A DNA stretch of 64,000 bases from Mycobacterium sp. BK086 (GCA_004362315.1 SNWL01000005.1:806001-870000), one strand, 5' to 3'. Counted from the first letter of the stretch, positions 7,975-17,774 are shown. The notes: generated from the sequence alone by a model not told the origin. Made by a program: numbers and translations.

Positions 7975-8829
7975 ATGAACCGTCTCAGCGGGAAAGTCGT
8001 GGCGATCACCGGTGCCGCGCGGGGCCAAGGACGCAGCCACGCGGTGCACGCGGCCGACGAGGGTGCCGACGTCATCGCCCTGGACATCTGCGCCGACATC
8101 GCCACGGCCGAATATCCCATGGCAACACCGGCCGATCTGGAAGAGACAAAAGATCTGGTGGAGAAATCCGGCCGACGGGTCGTGACCGCCCAGGTCGACG
8201 TGCGCGATCGCGTCGCGCTCAAGAAAGCCTTCGATGACGCGGTGTCCGAGCTCGGCGGCCTTGACGTCATCGTCGCCAATGCCGCGATCATGCCGCTGGG
8301 AGAACACATCTCGGCACAGGGATTCATCGACGCGTTCGACGTCGACTTCATCGGCGTGGTCAACACCGTTCACGTCGGATTGCCCCATCTCCACGCCGGC
8401 GGCTCCGTGATCGTCACCGGATCGGTCGCCGGGTTGATACCGCCGACCGGGATCGGCGGTGCCACGCTGAAGGGCCCCGGCGGGGCCGCGTACACCCTGT
8501 CCAAAACAATGATCAGGGACTACACCAAGGCGCTCGCCCTCACGCTCGGACCACAGCGCATCCGCGTCAACGCCGTGCATCCGACGAACGTCGACACCGA
8601 CATGCTGCACAACGAGAACACCTACAAGACGTTTCGCCCCGACTTGCCGAATCCGACACGTTCCGACGCCGAGGTGACGTTCCCCTTCATGCAGGCGATC
8701 CCCGTTCCCTACGTGGATCCCGCCGACGTCTCGCATGCCGTGGTGTACCTGGCGTCGGACGAATCTCGCTATGTAACCGGCCAACAACTGTTCGTCGATG
8801 CGGGCGCGGGCCTGAAGATGGGGTTGTAG
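7975..8829 (+). CDS. SDR family oxidoreductase, mycofactocin-coupled type
   Basis: 284 residues. Glycine-rich nucleotide motif TGAARGQG followed by SHAVHAADEGADVIALDIC, the extended signature typical of mycofactocin-dependent SDRs that keep tightly bound NAD and pass electrons to mycofactocin. Catalytic Tyr-x3-Lys is in AYTLSK. The insertion after strand 1 and the length also fit that subfamily. It likely oxidises a secondary alcohol to a ketone, which would feed the nearby Baeyer-Villiger enzyme. It follows the TetR gene by 21 bases with AGAGAGGAG-type ribosome site. Confidence 0.88.
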   Translation: MNRLSGKVVAITGAARGQGRSHAVHAADEGADVIALDICADIATAEYPMATPADLEETKDLVEKSGRRVVTAQVDVRDRVALKKAFDDAVSELGGLDVIVANAAIMPLGEHISAQGFIDAFDVDFIGVVNTVHVGLPHLHAGGSVIVTGSVAGLIPPTGIGGATLKGPGGAAYTLSKTMIRDYTKALALTLGPQRIRVNAVHPTNVDTDMLHNENTYKTFRPDLPNPTRSDAEVTFPFMQAIPVPYVDPADVSHAVVYLASDESRYVTGQQLFVDAGAGLKMGL

Positions 8830-8844
8830 ACGCCTCAGCCGGTT

Positions 8845-10200
8845 ATGGTGCTGGTGACTTCGATTGCAGGAGAAGACACTTTGCCGACCGGTGATCACAT
8901 AGCGAACACATCTCCCCTCCGTCGGGTGATCACGGGCGCGTCGATCGGCAACGCGGTCGAGTGGTACGACTTCGCCATCTACGGGTTTCTCGCCACGATC
9001 ATCTCGGTGAAGTTCTTCCCGCCGGGCAACGAGACCGCCGCCCTGTTGAACACATTCGCGATCTTCGCCGCGGCGTTCTTCATGCGTCCGCTCGGCGGGT
9101 TCTTCTTCGGACCGCTGGGCGACCGCATCGGCAGGCAGCGAGTGCTGGCCATCGTGATCCTGTTGATGTCGGGCTCGACGCTGGCGATCGGCCTGCTGCC
9201 CACCTACGCTTCCGTCGGCGTGTTCTCCCCGCTGTTACTGCTGCTGTTGCGCTGCCTGCAGGGGTTCTCCGCCGGCGGCGAATATGGCGGCGGCGCATGC
9301 TATCTCGCCGAGTTCTCCTCCGATCGGCGGCGCGGCCTCGTGGTGGCGTTCCTGGTGTGGTCGGCGGTCCTGGGGTTCCTGCTCGGTTCGGTCACGGTGA
9401 CGCTGCTGACCACCGTCCTCCCCGATGGCGCCATGGAGACCTACGGCTGGCGGATCCCGTTCCTGATCGCGGGCCCGCTCGGCCTCGTCGGCCTCTACAT
9501 CCGGCTGCGACTCGACGACACCCCGGCCTTCGCCGAGCTGTCGGAGGCCGACGAGGTGGCCGCCTCGCCACTTCGGGAGGCCGTCACCAAGGCGTGGGTA
9601 CCGATCCTTCAGGTGATCGGCCTGATGATCATCCACAATGTCGGCTTCTACGTGGTGTTCACCTATCTGCCAACGTATTTCATCAAGACGCTGCACTTCT
9701 CGAAGACGGCCTCGTTCGTCTCGATCACCACCGCGAGCGTGGTCGCGTTGCTTCTCATCCTGCCGCTGGGGGCGCTTTCGGACCGGATCGGGCGGCGACC
9801 GCTGCTGATCGGCGGCGCCGTCGGCTTCGCGGTGCTGTCGTACCCGGCATTCCTACTGCTGAACTCCGGATCGTTGGCCACCGCGATCCTGGCGCACTGC
9901 CTACTCGCGGCCATCGAGGCGGTGTTCGTCTCGGTGTCGCTGGTGGCCGCGGCCGAGCTGTTCGCCACCCGGGTGCGCTACAGCGGCCTGTCGATCGGCT
10001 ACAACGTGTCGGTCGCCGTGTTCGGCGGTACGACGCCGTACGTGGTCACCCTGCTGGCCGCCCGCACCGGCAACGACTATGCCGCAGGCATTTACGTCGT
10101 CATCGCCGCGGTGGTGTCGCTGCTCGCGGTCCTCACCGTTCGCGAGACCGCCGCCAAACCGCTACAGACGCTGGGGGTTACAGCTCCAGCAGCACGGTGA
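8845..10200 (+). CDS. MFS transporter, metabolite:H+ symporter (MHS) family
   Basis: 451 residues with about 12 hydrophobic segments. The first helix motif [20 protein letters not shown] and the loop 2-3 motif [13 protein letters not shown] are typical of the MHS branch (ProP, ShiA, KgtP relatives), which import organic acids, betaines or aromatic acids with protons. A second loop motif, [13 protein letters not shown], appears between helices 8 and 9. It follows the SDR closely and so probably imports the substrate or an acid intermediate of the local pathway. The 3' end overlaps the convergent dtd gene by 23 bases. The exact start is uncertain because there is also a TTG at 8881. Confidence 0.88.
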   Translation: MVLVTSIAGEDTLPTGDHIANTSPLRRVITGASIGNAVEWYDFAIYGFLATIISVKFFPPGNETAALLNTFAIFAAAFFMRPLGGFFFGPLGDRIGRQRVLAIVILLMSGSTLAIGLLPTYASVGVFSPLLLLLLRCLQGFSAGGEYGGGACYLAEFSSDRRRGLVVAFLVWSAVLGFLLGSVTVTLLTTVLPDGAMETYGWRIPFLIAGPLGLVGLYIRLRLDDTPAFAELSEADEVAASPLREAVTKAWVPILQVIGLMIIHNVGFYVVFTYLPTYFIKTLHFSKTASFVSITTASVVALLLILPLGALSDRIGRRPLLIGGAVGFAVLSYPAFLLLNSGSLATAILAHCLLAAIEAVFVSVSLVAAAELFATRVRYSGLSIGYNVSVAVFGGTTPYVVTLLAARTGNDYAAGIYVVIAAVVSLLAVLTVRETAAKPLQTLGVTAPAAR

Positions 10201-10609
10201 CCGGCCCGTCGTTGACGAGCTCGACCTGCATATCGGCCCCGAACACCCCGGTTTCGACGTGGGCGCCCAGCCCGCGCAGGGCATCGGCGAACACCCCGAC
10301 CAGCGGTTCGGCGACGGCACCCGGTGCGGCCGCATTCCACGTCGGCCTGCGGCCCTTCATCGTGTTGGCGTACAGCGTGAACTGACTGACCACCAGGATC
10401 GGTGCGTTGACGTCGGCCGCCGACCGTTCGTCGTCGAGAATTCTTAACTGCCAGAGCTTTTCAGCCAACCGACGGGCGATGTCGCCGGTGTCGGAATGGG
10501 TGACACCGACCAGGGCCAGCAAGCCCTGGCTCGGCGGCCGGATTGCCCCGACCACCTCGCCACCCACCGACACCGACGCCGATGTGACCCGCTGCACCAG
10601 CACTCGCAT
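10178..10609 (-). CDS. dtd: D-aminoacyl-tRNA deacylase
   Basis: 143 residues, full length for bacterial DTD. It hydrolyses D-amino acids (and glycine) mischarged on tRNA. The two diagnostic active-site motifs are present: SQFTL in the middle and NDGPVTV (variant of NxGPVT) near the C-terminus; the N-terminus [15 protein letters not shown] is also characteristic. A housekeeping gene, 18 bases downstream of the aldehyde dehydrogenase and convergent with the transporter; its link to the catabolic operon is probably only positional. Confidence 0.95.
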   Translation of the reverse strand: MRVLVQRVTSASVSVGGEVVGAIRPPSQGLLALVGVTHSDTGDIARRLAEKLWQLRILDDERSAADVNAPILVVSQFTLYANTMKGRRPTWNAAAPGAVAEPLVGVFADALRGLGAHVETGVFGADMQVELVNDGPVTVLLEL

Positions 10610-10627
10610 GAGTGCCGATGGTAACGA

Positions 10628-12055
10628 CTACTCCGCCGGTGCGAAGCCCAGGACGGACTTGGACTCGAGGAACTCGTCGAGCCCCTCCTCGCCCCACTCC
10701 CGGCCGTTACCGCTCTGCTTGTAGCCACCGAACGGCGCGCTGATGTCGAACGCGTGGTTGATGGTCACCGCACCGGCCCGGATCCGCCGCGCCAGCGCGC
10801 GAGCCTGGTCCAGGTCGGCGCCCGAGACATACCCGTACAGGCCGTAGTCGGTGTCGTTGCCGATTTCGATGGCCTGATCAAGGTCGTCGTAACCGAGGAT
10901 GCACACCACCGGCCCGAAGATCTCCTCGCGGGCGATCGTCATGTCGTTGTTGACGTCGGCGAACACCGTCGGCTTGACGTAATAGCCGGTGGATAGGCCG
11001 TCGGGGCGGCCGGTGCCGCCCGCGACCACCGTCGCGCCCTCGTCGATGCCCTTCTGGATCAGCCCCTGGACCTTCTCGAACTGCGCCTTCGAGGCCACCG
11101 GCCCGATCGCCGACGTATCCGAGGCGTCCCCGACCTTGACACCCTCGGCGGTCGCGCGGGCCACCGTCACGGCCTCCTCGAGCCGGGTCTTGGGCACCAG
11201 CATCCGGGACGGGGCGTTACAGCTCTGGCCCGAGTTCACCATCATCACCGAGATACCGGCCGCAACGCTTTGGGCGAAGGCCTCGTCGTCCAGCACGATG
11301 TTCGGGCTCTTGCCGCCGAGCTCCTGGGCCACCCGCTTGACCGTCGGAGCGGCGTTACGGGCGACCTCGATACCGGCGCGCGTCGATCCGGTGAACGACA
11401 CCATGTCGATGCCGGGATGGCTGGACAGTGCGGCACCCACTCCGGGCCCGTCGCCGAAGACCATGTTGTACACGCCCGCCGGCAGCCCCGCCGCGTCCAC
11501 GACCTCGGTGAAGATCTGCCCCGAGAACGGTGCGACCTCCGACGGCTTGAGCACCATCGTGCAGCCCGCCGCCAGCGCCGGGAACACCTTGCAGGCGATC
11601 TGGTTGATCGGCCAGTTCCACGGCGTGATCAGCCCGCACACCCCGATCGGTTCCTTGACGACCATCGTGGCGCCGTGCGGCTCCTCGAAGGAGTAGTTCT
11701 TGAGCACGTCGATCGCGGTGGCCAGGTGAGCCAGGCCCATCATGACCTGCGGCCCCGCGGCCAGCCCCTCCGGCGCACCCATCTCCTCGTGCACCGCGGC
11801 CGCGAGATCGCCGGAGCGCTTCTGGTATTCGGCGAGCAGCGCCTGCAGCACGTCGAGGCGCTCTTCCCGCGTCGACTGCGACCAGGTGTTGAAGGCCTTG
11901 CGGGCGGCCTTGACGGCCTTGTCCACGTCGGCGTCGGAGCCCAGGGCGATCGTGCCGCCGACCTGTTCGAGGGTGGGGTTGTCGACGTCAAGGGTCTTCA
12001 GCTCGACCGGGTCAACCCACTGGCCATCGATATAGAACTTCAGATATTCACGCAT
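10628..12055 (-). CDS. NAD(P)-dependent aldehyde dehydrogenase
   Basis: 475 residues, standard ALDH superfamily length. The general base is E245 in ELGGKSP and the catalytic nucleophile is C279 in NSGQSCNAP. The cofactor-binding FTGSTRAG segment precedes them. It oxidises an aldehyde to its acid. It is the last catabolic gene of the long minus-strand operon, 27 bases after the ThDP-enzyme gene; that pairing suggests it oxidises the aldehyde released by a ThDP-dependent lyase. Confidence 0.93.
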   Translation of the reverse strand: MREYLKFYIDGQWVDPVELKTLDVDNPTLEQVGGTIALGSDADVDKAVKAARKAFNTWSQSTREERLDVLQALLAEYQKRSGDLAAAVHEEMGAPEGLAAGPQVMMGLAHLATAIDVLKNYSFEEPHGATMVVKEPIGVCGLITPWNWPINQIACKVFPALAAGCTMVLKPSEVAPFSGQIFTEVVDAAGLPAGVYNMVFGDGPGVGAALSSHPGIDMVSFTGSTRAGIEVARNAAPTVKRVAQELGGKSPNIVLDDEAFAQSVAAGISVMMVNSGQSCNAPSRMLVPKTRLEEAVTVARATAEGVKVGDASDTSAIGPVASKAQFEKVQGLIQKGIDEGATVVAGGTGRPDGLSTGYYVKPTVFADVNNDMTIAREEIFGPVVCILGYDDLDQAIEIGNDTDYGLYGYVSGADLDQARALARRIRAGAVTINHAFDISAPFGGYKQSGNGREWGEEGLDEFLESKSVLGFAPAE

Positions 12056-12082
12056 GGAAGCATCCTGTCACTGGTCGGGTTT

Positions 12083-13798
12083 TCACTGAGTGCCTTCGGC
12101 GTACCAGGTCCTGAATCGGTCGTATTTCGGCATCTCCTCGGAGTTGGCCTTCGGGTCGATGCACACGTGCACCACACCGACTTTGCCACTGGCGTAGGCG
12201 CGCTTGATCGCCGGGCCGATCTCGTCTTCTTTCTCGACGTACTCGCCGTGGCATCCGAAGCCCTCGGCGATCTTGTCCATCCGGACGTCCTTGCTCCAGT
12301 GCACGCCGGGCTGCGGCGACGGCTGCTCGAAAGTGCGCTTGTAGACCCCGACTTCGAGGCCCCACTGGTGGTCCACGCCGACCACGCACACCAGCGGCAG
12401 GTTCTGGCGGGCCGCGGTCTCCAATTCGGCGATATGGAACAGGAAGGCCGAGTCACTGGTCAGCAACATGACCGGACGCGTGCCGCCCTCGGCCACCGAG
12501 GCGCCCACCGCGTACGGCAGCCCGGTGCCGAGGTGGCCGAAGTTCTGGTTCCAGATCACGTCTCGCGGCTTGGTCTGCGAATAGGTCCACTGGAAGATCA
12601 CGGTCGCACCGCCGTCGCGGACCATGATCCCGTCCTCCGTGTACTCGTCGAACGCCTTGGTGGCTTCGACCACGTAGCGGGCCGGGTGCACCGGGGTACG
12701 GCCGCGCGGTGCCTCCTCGGCGACGCGGACCAGCTCGGCGGCGTCGGCCTTGATCAGGTTCTCCAGGTTGGCAGACGGGGCACGCGGGGTGTCGCGAAGT
12801 GCCTCGACCAGCTGCGGCACCACACCGCGCAGATCGCCCACCAGCGCGACGTCGACGGGCCGGTTGACACCGATCGCTGTCGGATCCTGTTCGACGTAGA
12901 CCCACTTGCGGCTCGCGTTGTTGGCCGCCCAGTGCTGAGTCTTGCCGTAGTGCATGGGTTCCCCGAGTTCGGTACCCAGGGCGACGCACAAGTCCGATTC
13001 TTCGACGGCCTCGTTGGCCGCCGGTGAGAACAGGTATGGGAACGTTCGGTCCTGCAGGCCGGGGATGAACGACGTGCCGCCCGAGGTCTGGATCACCGGG
13101 CAGGCCATCAGTTCGGCCAGCTCCCTGACCTCCTGCTGGGTGCGGGAGGTGTGCACCCCGTGGCCGACGAGCAGCACCGGGCTCTTGGCCTCGCGGATCA
13201 GTGCCGCGGCCTCGGCCACCTCACGGCTGCCTGCTCCCTGATTGACCAGCCGGTAGGCGCTGGGCGGCGGTGCGTCGGCGACATCGAGCTCGGAGAGGAT
13301 CACGTGCGACGGGAACTCGACGTAGGTCGGGCCCGGGGTGCCCGACATCGCCTTGCGGATGGCCTCGTGGATGATCTCGTCGGTCTGATCGGCGTACTCG
13401 ATGGAGCTGCTGTACTTGACCGACGCCGCGAAAAGTGGTTCCTGCTGGACGAATTGGATGCGGCCACGGCGCACCCGGCGTTCGGTGACGCGGGCCCGCT
13501 GTCCGCCGAGGAAGATCACCGGCGAGTTCTCGACGAGTGCGCACTGGATCGCACCGGCGATATTGGCCATGCCCGGACCCAGCGTGCCGATGCACAGGCC
13601 GGGCTTGCCGGTCATCCGGGACGCCGCTTCGGCCATGAAACCCGCGCTCAGTTCGTGGTGCGGCGCCACCACCGACCAGCCACGGGCCTCGGCCTCGGTG
13701 AACATGTGCACGAAGTTCGGGTCCGGTATGCCGAACAAAGTATTGACACCCTCGGCCTCGAACAGGTCGAGAATGCGCTTGTAAACCGGTACACCCAT
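12083..13798 (-). CDS. Thiamine-diphosphate-dependent enzyme, acetolactate synthase / 2-hydroxyacyl-CoA lyase-like
   Basis: 571 residues with the three-domain layout of ThDP enzymes: an N-terminal pyrimidine domain with the activating glutamate E49 in PHHELSAGF, a central domain, and a C-terminal pyrophosphate domain. The usual GDG of the metal/ThDP motif reads SDS in LLTSDSAFLFH, similar to the GDSAF form I recall in oxalyl-CoA decarboxylase and 2-hydroxyacyl-CoA lyase. The motif's closing Asn position reads VD. It may cleave or join C-C bonds of a 2-hydroxyacyl or 2-oxoacyl substrate. Location next to aldehyde dehydrogenase favours a lyase. Acetolactate synthase proper is less likely here, with no regulatory subunit. 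Confidence 0.85.
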   Translation of the reverse strand: MGVPVYKRILDLFEAEGVNTLFGIPDPNFVHMFTEAEARGWSVVAPHHELSAGFMAEAASRMTGKPGLCIGTLGPGMANIAGAIQCALVENSPVIFLGGQRARVTERRVRRGRIQFVQQEPLFAASVKYSSSIEYADQTDEIIHEAIRKAMSGTPGPTYVEFPSHVILSELDVADAPPPSAYRLVNQGAGSREVAEAAALIREAKSPVLLVGHGVHTSRTQQEVRELAELMACPVIQTSGGTSFIPGLQDRTFPYLFSPAANEAVEESDLCVALGTELGEPMHYGKTQHWAANNASRKWVYVEQDPTAIGVNRPVDVALVGDLRGVVPQLVEALRDTPRAPSANLENLIKADAAELVRVAEEAPRGRTPVHPARYVVEATKAFDEYTEDGIMVRDGGATVIFQWTYSQTKPRDVIWNQNFGHLGTGLPYAVGASVAEGGTRPVMLLTSDSAFLFHIAELETAARQNLPLVCVVGVDHQWGLEVGVYKRTFEQPSPQPGVHWSKDVRMDKIAEGFGCHGEYVEKEDEIGPAIKRAYASGKVGVVHVCIDPKANSEEMPKYDRFRTWYAEGTQ

Positions 13799-13817
13799 GC
13801 GAAACTCCTTGATTCCT

Positions 13818-14780
13818 TTACAGATAACGTTGAGCGAGCTGTTGGCGATAGGTCGCGGGCGAGCCGAACAGCGAACGGTTCAGCGCGGCCCGCTTGAGGT
13901 AGACGTGGATGCCGCTCTCCCACGTGTAACCGATGCCGCCATGCAGTTGCATGGCCTTGCCTGCGACGTCGACGGCGGCGCCGCAGGCGTACGACTTCGC
14001 CATCGCCGCCTTGACACGCGCGTCGGGCCGGTCGTCGGTCACGGCGTGCACTGCGGCACGGACGAGTTGGCGCGATACCGAGATCGCGACGTAGGCGTCG
14101 GCACACGCGTGCTTGACGGCCTGGAAGGAGCCGATCGGTCTGCCGAACTGCTGGCGCACCTTGGTGTAGGCGACGGTCGCGGCGAGCATGGCCTGCGCCA
14201 CGCCGAGGCTGTCGCACGCCACGGCAACAGCGGCGCGGTCGTGCAGCCGGCGGATCTGAGTCGGCGGATCCCCGTCGAACGCGTACGTTTCGACGACCTG
14301 GCCAGGTGTCACCACGGCCAGCCGTCGTGTCTCGTCCAGTACGGGCTGTGGTGCGACGGTGGCCTGCGTCTCCACCACCCGGTCGCCGTCGATGACGAGA
14401 ATCCGGTCGGCGCCTTCGGCATCGGGCACGTAAGCGAGTGGTTCGAACGCGACCGCCACCCGAGCGCTGCCCGCGGCGATCTCGGACAGCAGCCGATCGC
14501 GGGTATCGCTGGACTGCAACGCATTAACTACACCGACGGCGAGTACGGCGCTGCCGAGAAAACTGTTTGCGCTGGCCGCCCGGCCCATCTCCTCGCAGAG
14601 CACGGCCACCTCGGCGAACGTCGCGCCGGCACCGCCGAACTCCTCGGGCACTTCGAGCCCGACCCACCCCGCGTCGGTGAGCACCGGCCAGGCTGCGGAC
14701 CTGTCCTTGGCCAGCAGGTCGCCGGCCACCGAGCGGAGCTCGGCATGGAATTCGTCGAAAGCGCCTATCTCCGTGGCCAT
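13818..14780 (-). CDS. Acyl-CoA dehydrogenase, short subunit of pair 1
   Basis: 320 residues. The C-terminal half is recognisable ACAD sequence (VRQQFGRPIGSFQAVKHACAD, then AMQLHGGIGYTWE). The N-terminal half is short and diverged. The ATG at 14780 shares one base with the stop of the preceding 388-residue dehydrogenase. Side-by-side pairing of one long and one short ACAD is the pattern of the alpha2beta2 steroid-side-chain dehydrogenases (FadE28-FadE29 type), so this is probably one subunit of a heteromer that desaturates a bulky acyl-CoA. Which subunit carries the catalytic base is not settled here. Confidence 0.87.
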   Translation of the reverse strand: MATEIGAFDEFHAELRSVAGDLLAKDRSAAWPVLTDAGWVGLEVPEEFGGAGATFAEVAVLCEEMGRAASANSFLGSAVLAVGVVNALQSSDTRDRLLSEIAAGSARVAVAFEPLAYVPDAEGADRILVIDGDRVVETQATVAPQPVLDETRRLAVVTPGQVVETYAFDGDPPTQIRRLHDRAAVAVACDSLGVAQAMLAATVAYTKVRQQFGRPIGSFQAVKHACADAYVAISVSRQLVRAAVHAVTDDRPDARVKAAMAKSYACGAAVDVAGKAMQLHGGIGYTWESGIHVYLKRAALNRSLFGSPATYRQQLAQRYL

Positions 14781-15946
14781 CACACCGCACTCGGCTCTCG
14801 CGGCAAACCGAGTCCGCGTTCGGCGATGATGGTGCGCTGGATCTCGCTGGCGCCGCCGGGGATCGTCCACTCCCACGAGCCGATGAAGTCCAGCATCCAC
14901 GAGCCGGACTCCCAGCCGCTGGAGGCCGGTTTGGTGAGTTGGGTGTGGGCGGCCATGCCGCCGATCTCGGCTCCGAAATCGGTCATCCGTTGCAGTAATT
15001 CGCTGTAGAAGAGCTTGACCACCGAGGCGTCCGCGGGACCGACCGCACCGGTGTCGTGCTGCTGCACCAACTCCCGGCACAGCCCGCGCAGCCCGGCGAT
15101 CTCGATCTCGAACTGTGCCAGCCGGTCGGCGACCCGCGCATCCTCGATCGGCCGGCAGGCCTGCACCAGCCAGCGGAAGCCCGCATTGCCCAGTCGTTCA
15201 GCCAGTTCCAGCATGGTCATGCCGCGCTCGGCGCCAAGGGTGGCCTGGGCGACCTGCCAGCCCTGGTTCTCCGGGCCGATCAGGTTCGCGGCCGGGATCT
15301 GCACGCCGTCGAGGAAGATCTCGCAGAAATGCGAGTCGCCGACGGCGTTGCGGATCGGGCGCACCTCCACACCGGGACTGGTCATGTCCAGCAGGAAGTA
15401 CGAGATCCCCTGGCGCTTGGGGGCGTCCGGGTCGGTGCGGGCCAGCAGCAGGCACCAGTCCGCGTGCAATCCCCCACTGGCCCAGAGCTTCTGACCGTCG
15501 ACGATGAACGTGTCGCCGTCTCGTCGCGCGGTGGTGCGCAGACTGGCGAGGTCGGATCCCGCCTCGGGTTCAGAGAATCCCTGTACCCAGATCTCGCCGT
15601 CGAGGATCGCGGGCAGGTGGCGCTTCCGTTGTTCGTCGGTGCCGGCGACCAGCAATGTGGACGCGGCATGGTGGATACCGACGAAGGCCAGCACCAGCCG
15701 CGGCGCGTCGTGGGCCGCCAGTTCGGAATACAGCACGATCTGCTCGTCGACTCCCATGCCGCCGCCCCACTCGGCGGGCCAGTGCGGCACCGCGAAACCA
15801 GCCGCATGCAGCTCGGCGAACCACGCCTTCTGGAACGCCGCGAATTCTGCCTCGCCGGCCCCCGTTTGGGTCGCGCGCCAGTCGGCGGGCACGTGGGTTT
15901 CACACCACGCGCGGACCGTCGCCCGGAAGTCGTCCAGGTTCGTCAT
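14780..15946 (-). CDS. Acyl-CoA dehydrogenase, long subunit of pair 1
   Basis: 388 residues, normal length. ACAD landmarks are the FAD/substrate segment VQGFSEPEAGSDLASL, the beta-domain sequence VDGQKLWASG and the C-terminal GGASEIQRTIIAERGLGLPR. It introduces an alpha,beta double bond into an acyl-CoA using FAD. The start overlaps the Gfo/Idh gene by 4 bases (ATGA) and its stop overlaps the short subunit by 1 base, indicating tight translational coupling and equal expression of the pair. Confidence 0.92.
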   Translation of the reverse strand: MTNLDDFRATVRAWCETHVPADWRATQTGAGEAEFAAFQKAWFAELHAAGFAVPHWPAEWGGGMGVDEQIVLYSELAAHDAPRLVLAFVGIHHAASTLLVAGTDEQRKRHLPAILDGEIWVQGFSEPEAGSDLASLRTTARRDGDTFIVDGQKLWASGGLHADWCLLLARTDPDAPKRQGISYFLLDMTSPGVEVRPIRNAVGDSHFCEIFLDGVQIPAANLIGPENQGWQVAQATLGAERGMTMLELAERLGNAGFRWLVQACRPIEDARVADRLAQFEIEIAGLRGLCRELVQQHDTGAVGPADASVVKLFYSELLQRMTDFGAEIGGMAAHTQLTKPASSGWESGSWMLDFIGSWEWTIPGGASEIQRTIIAERGLGLPREPSAV

Positions 15947-16860
15947 GAGTTGGCCCGCAACTGGTCCATGGTGTGCGCCACCGCCACACCGTCGTCGAAC
16001 GAGGGGGCGATCTGTGTGCCGGTCCGGATCGCGTCGATGACCTCGCCGAGGAACGACGACAGCGCAGGCGGCGGCGATCGCCGTGGTGCAGGAGGAAATA
16101 GAGAAGTCTGCGGATCCTCGCCGGGCCGATACACCACGAGCGACGTGTCGGCGGTCAGCTCGATGGAGCCGGCACTGCCCAGCAGCGTCGCACGCGGTGT
16201 GAGCGGAACCGCCCCGGCGAAGCCCGTGTCGTGTGCGGCCGTGCAGCCGTTGGCCATCGTGAACCAGGCCGAGTAGGCATCCTCGGCGGTGGCCTCGGGC
16301 GGCGACCCGTCGATACGCGTCACACCCCCGCAGTCGGCCACCTCACTGTCGAACAGCCACCGCGTGAAGTCGATCAGGTGCGACCCGTAGGCGCCGATCC
16401 AACCGCCACCGCGCTCGCGGTCGTTGATCCAGCCGTAGCTGCGCCCACGCATACCGCTTCCATAGAACGTCCAGTTCAAATGCGCTGGTGTGCCGATTGT
16501 TCCGTCGTCGGCGAGCGTTTTGAGCTTCGCCCACGCCTCGTTGTAGCGGAACTCGAAGTTCAGGAAGTGCAGTACCCCGGCGTCCCGTGCGCGGTCGCGC
16601 ATCATCTCGGCCTCGGCCGCGTTGCGGCCGAACGGTTTGTCGCACAACACGGCGTGCCCGTGATCGATCGCCCCCAGCACGTGTTCGACATGCATGAACG
16701 GCGGCGAATGAACCGACACCAGGTCGACGTCCGACGCCAGAGCGGCTTCCACGGCCGCCTCGTCGCGGGGGCTGATCACCTCGACGTCGAGGCCGAGACT
16801 TTCGTACACCGGCGCGGCGGCGTGCTTACCGAACCCGGTGCCGAGCACCACGACCCTCAT
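15943..16860 (-). CDS. Gfo/Idh/MocA family oxidoreductase
   Basis: 305 residues. N-terminal Rossmann fold starting VVVLGTGFGKHA, then SVHSPPFMHVEHV, and a DKPFG motif in place of the usual EKP. The C-terminal alpha/beta domain contains WIGAYGSHLIDFTRWLF. Family members are NAD(P)-dependent dehydrogenases, often for sugars or cyclitols. Both ends overlap neighbours by 4 bases (ATGA), so it is fully embedded in the dehydrogenase operon and may reduce or oxidise a ring hydroxyl or ketone of the pathway substrate. That role is inferred only from position. Confidence 0.88.
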   Translation of the reverse strand: MRVVVLGTGFGKHAAAPVYESLGLDVEVISPRDEAAVEAALASDVDLVSVHSPPFMHVEHVLGAIDHGHAVLCDKPFGRNAAEAEMMRDRARDAGVLHFLNFEFRYNEAWAKLKTLADDGTIGTPAHLNWTFYGSGMRGRSYGWINDRERGGGWIGAYGSHLIDFTRWLFDSEVADCGGVTRIDGSPPEATAEDAYSAWFTMANGCTAAHDTGFAGAVPLTPRATLLGSAGSIELTADTSLVVYRPGEDPQTSLFPPAPRRSPPPALSSFLGEVIDAIRTGTQIAPSFDDGVAVAHTMDQLRANS

Positions 16861-17774
16861 GCGAACAGTCCTGTCAGCCCGTGCCCACCGACACGGTGCG
16901 CCAACAACTCTCGGGTGGCCGACAGCCCCAGCGGCAGGCGGCGCAGCGGCTGGCTGTAGCGCGACAGCCAGGACAACGTCGTCTCATCGCAGAAGCCGAC
17001 CGCGCCGTGCAGCTGATGGCACACCCGGAACACCACCTCGGCGGCCTCGATGGCGGCCAGCCGCAACGCCAGCGCATCGTCGAGAGCCTCAGGTCGACCG
17101 GTGGCGATGCTCCACAGCGCGTACTTGGCGAGGATGTCCACGCCACTGCGCTCCACCTCGGCGTCGGTCAGCTGAAACTGCACGCCCTGGAAACCCGACA
17201 GGGTCTGACCGAATTGCTTGCGCAGGCTGACATGGGCGATGGTCAACCCGATCGCGCGATCCAGCATGCCCAGCAGGGTCCAGGCACTCAGCACGAGTGG
17301 CAGCGCGATGTCGCCCGCACCGTTCTCGTCGATGTCGGCCAACTCCAGTTCGGTGACGAACGCCGGCCCGGCTACGCCCTGACCGGTCACCGTGCTGCGT
17401 TTCCCATCTAGAGTCACTGCCGCCCAACGTGATTGAACTCCGGCGATCGCCGCCGACGGGCGGGGTCCCGCCACGACGACCAGGCCACCGACGTCCAGGT
17501 CCGTCGGCGCCGACAACCGCTCCGCGACCGGATACGGCAACGCCCAGTACCCCGCGCTGCGGCACAGTGCCGCGGCCGCCTCCAGGCCGTCGGTATCGGT
17601 GCGCGGGTCGAGCTCCCACGCGCCCAGACCCGCCAGGACCGGGCCGACCAGTGACTCCCTGCTGTCGGGTTTGGCTTCGGCCTGCTGTACCAGCGTGTCG
17701 CCGCCCGCGGCGTCGAACGCACGAAGTGCCTCGCGGCCGAACTCAATCGCATCCTCGGAGATGTCCAGAATCAC
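16857..17774 (-). CDS. Acyl-CoA dehydrogenase, short subunit of pair 2
   Basis: 305 residues. C-terminal ACAD features are LRKQFGQTLSGFQGVQFQLTD and LHGAVGFCDETTLSWLSRY. The GTG start overlaps the stop of the 385-residue partner by 4 bases (GTGA); the open frame farther upstream is only the shadow of that partner. The short N-terminus matches the reduced subunit of heteromeric steroid-type dehydrogenases. It forms the second long/short ACAD pair in this operon. Confidence 0.87.
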   Translation of the reverse strand: MILDISEDAIEFGREALRAFDAAGGDTLVQQAEAKPDSRESLVGPVLAGLGAWELDPRTDTDGLEAAAALCRSAGYWALPYPVAERLSAPTDLDVGGLVVVAGPRPSAAIAGVQSRWAAVTLDGKRSTVTGQGVAGPAFVTELELADIDENGAGDIALPLVLSAWTLLGMLDRAIGLTIAHVSLRKQFGQTLSGFQGVQFQLTDAEVERSGVDILAKYALWSIATGRPEALDDALALRLAAIEAAEVVFRVCHQLHGAVGFCDETTLSWLSRYSQPLRRLPLGLSATRELLAHRVGGHGLTGLFA

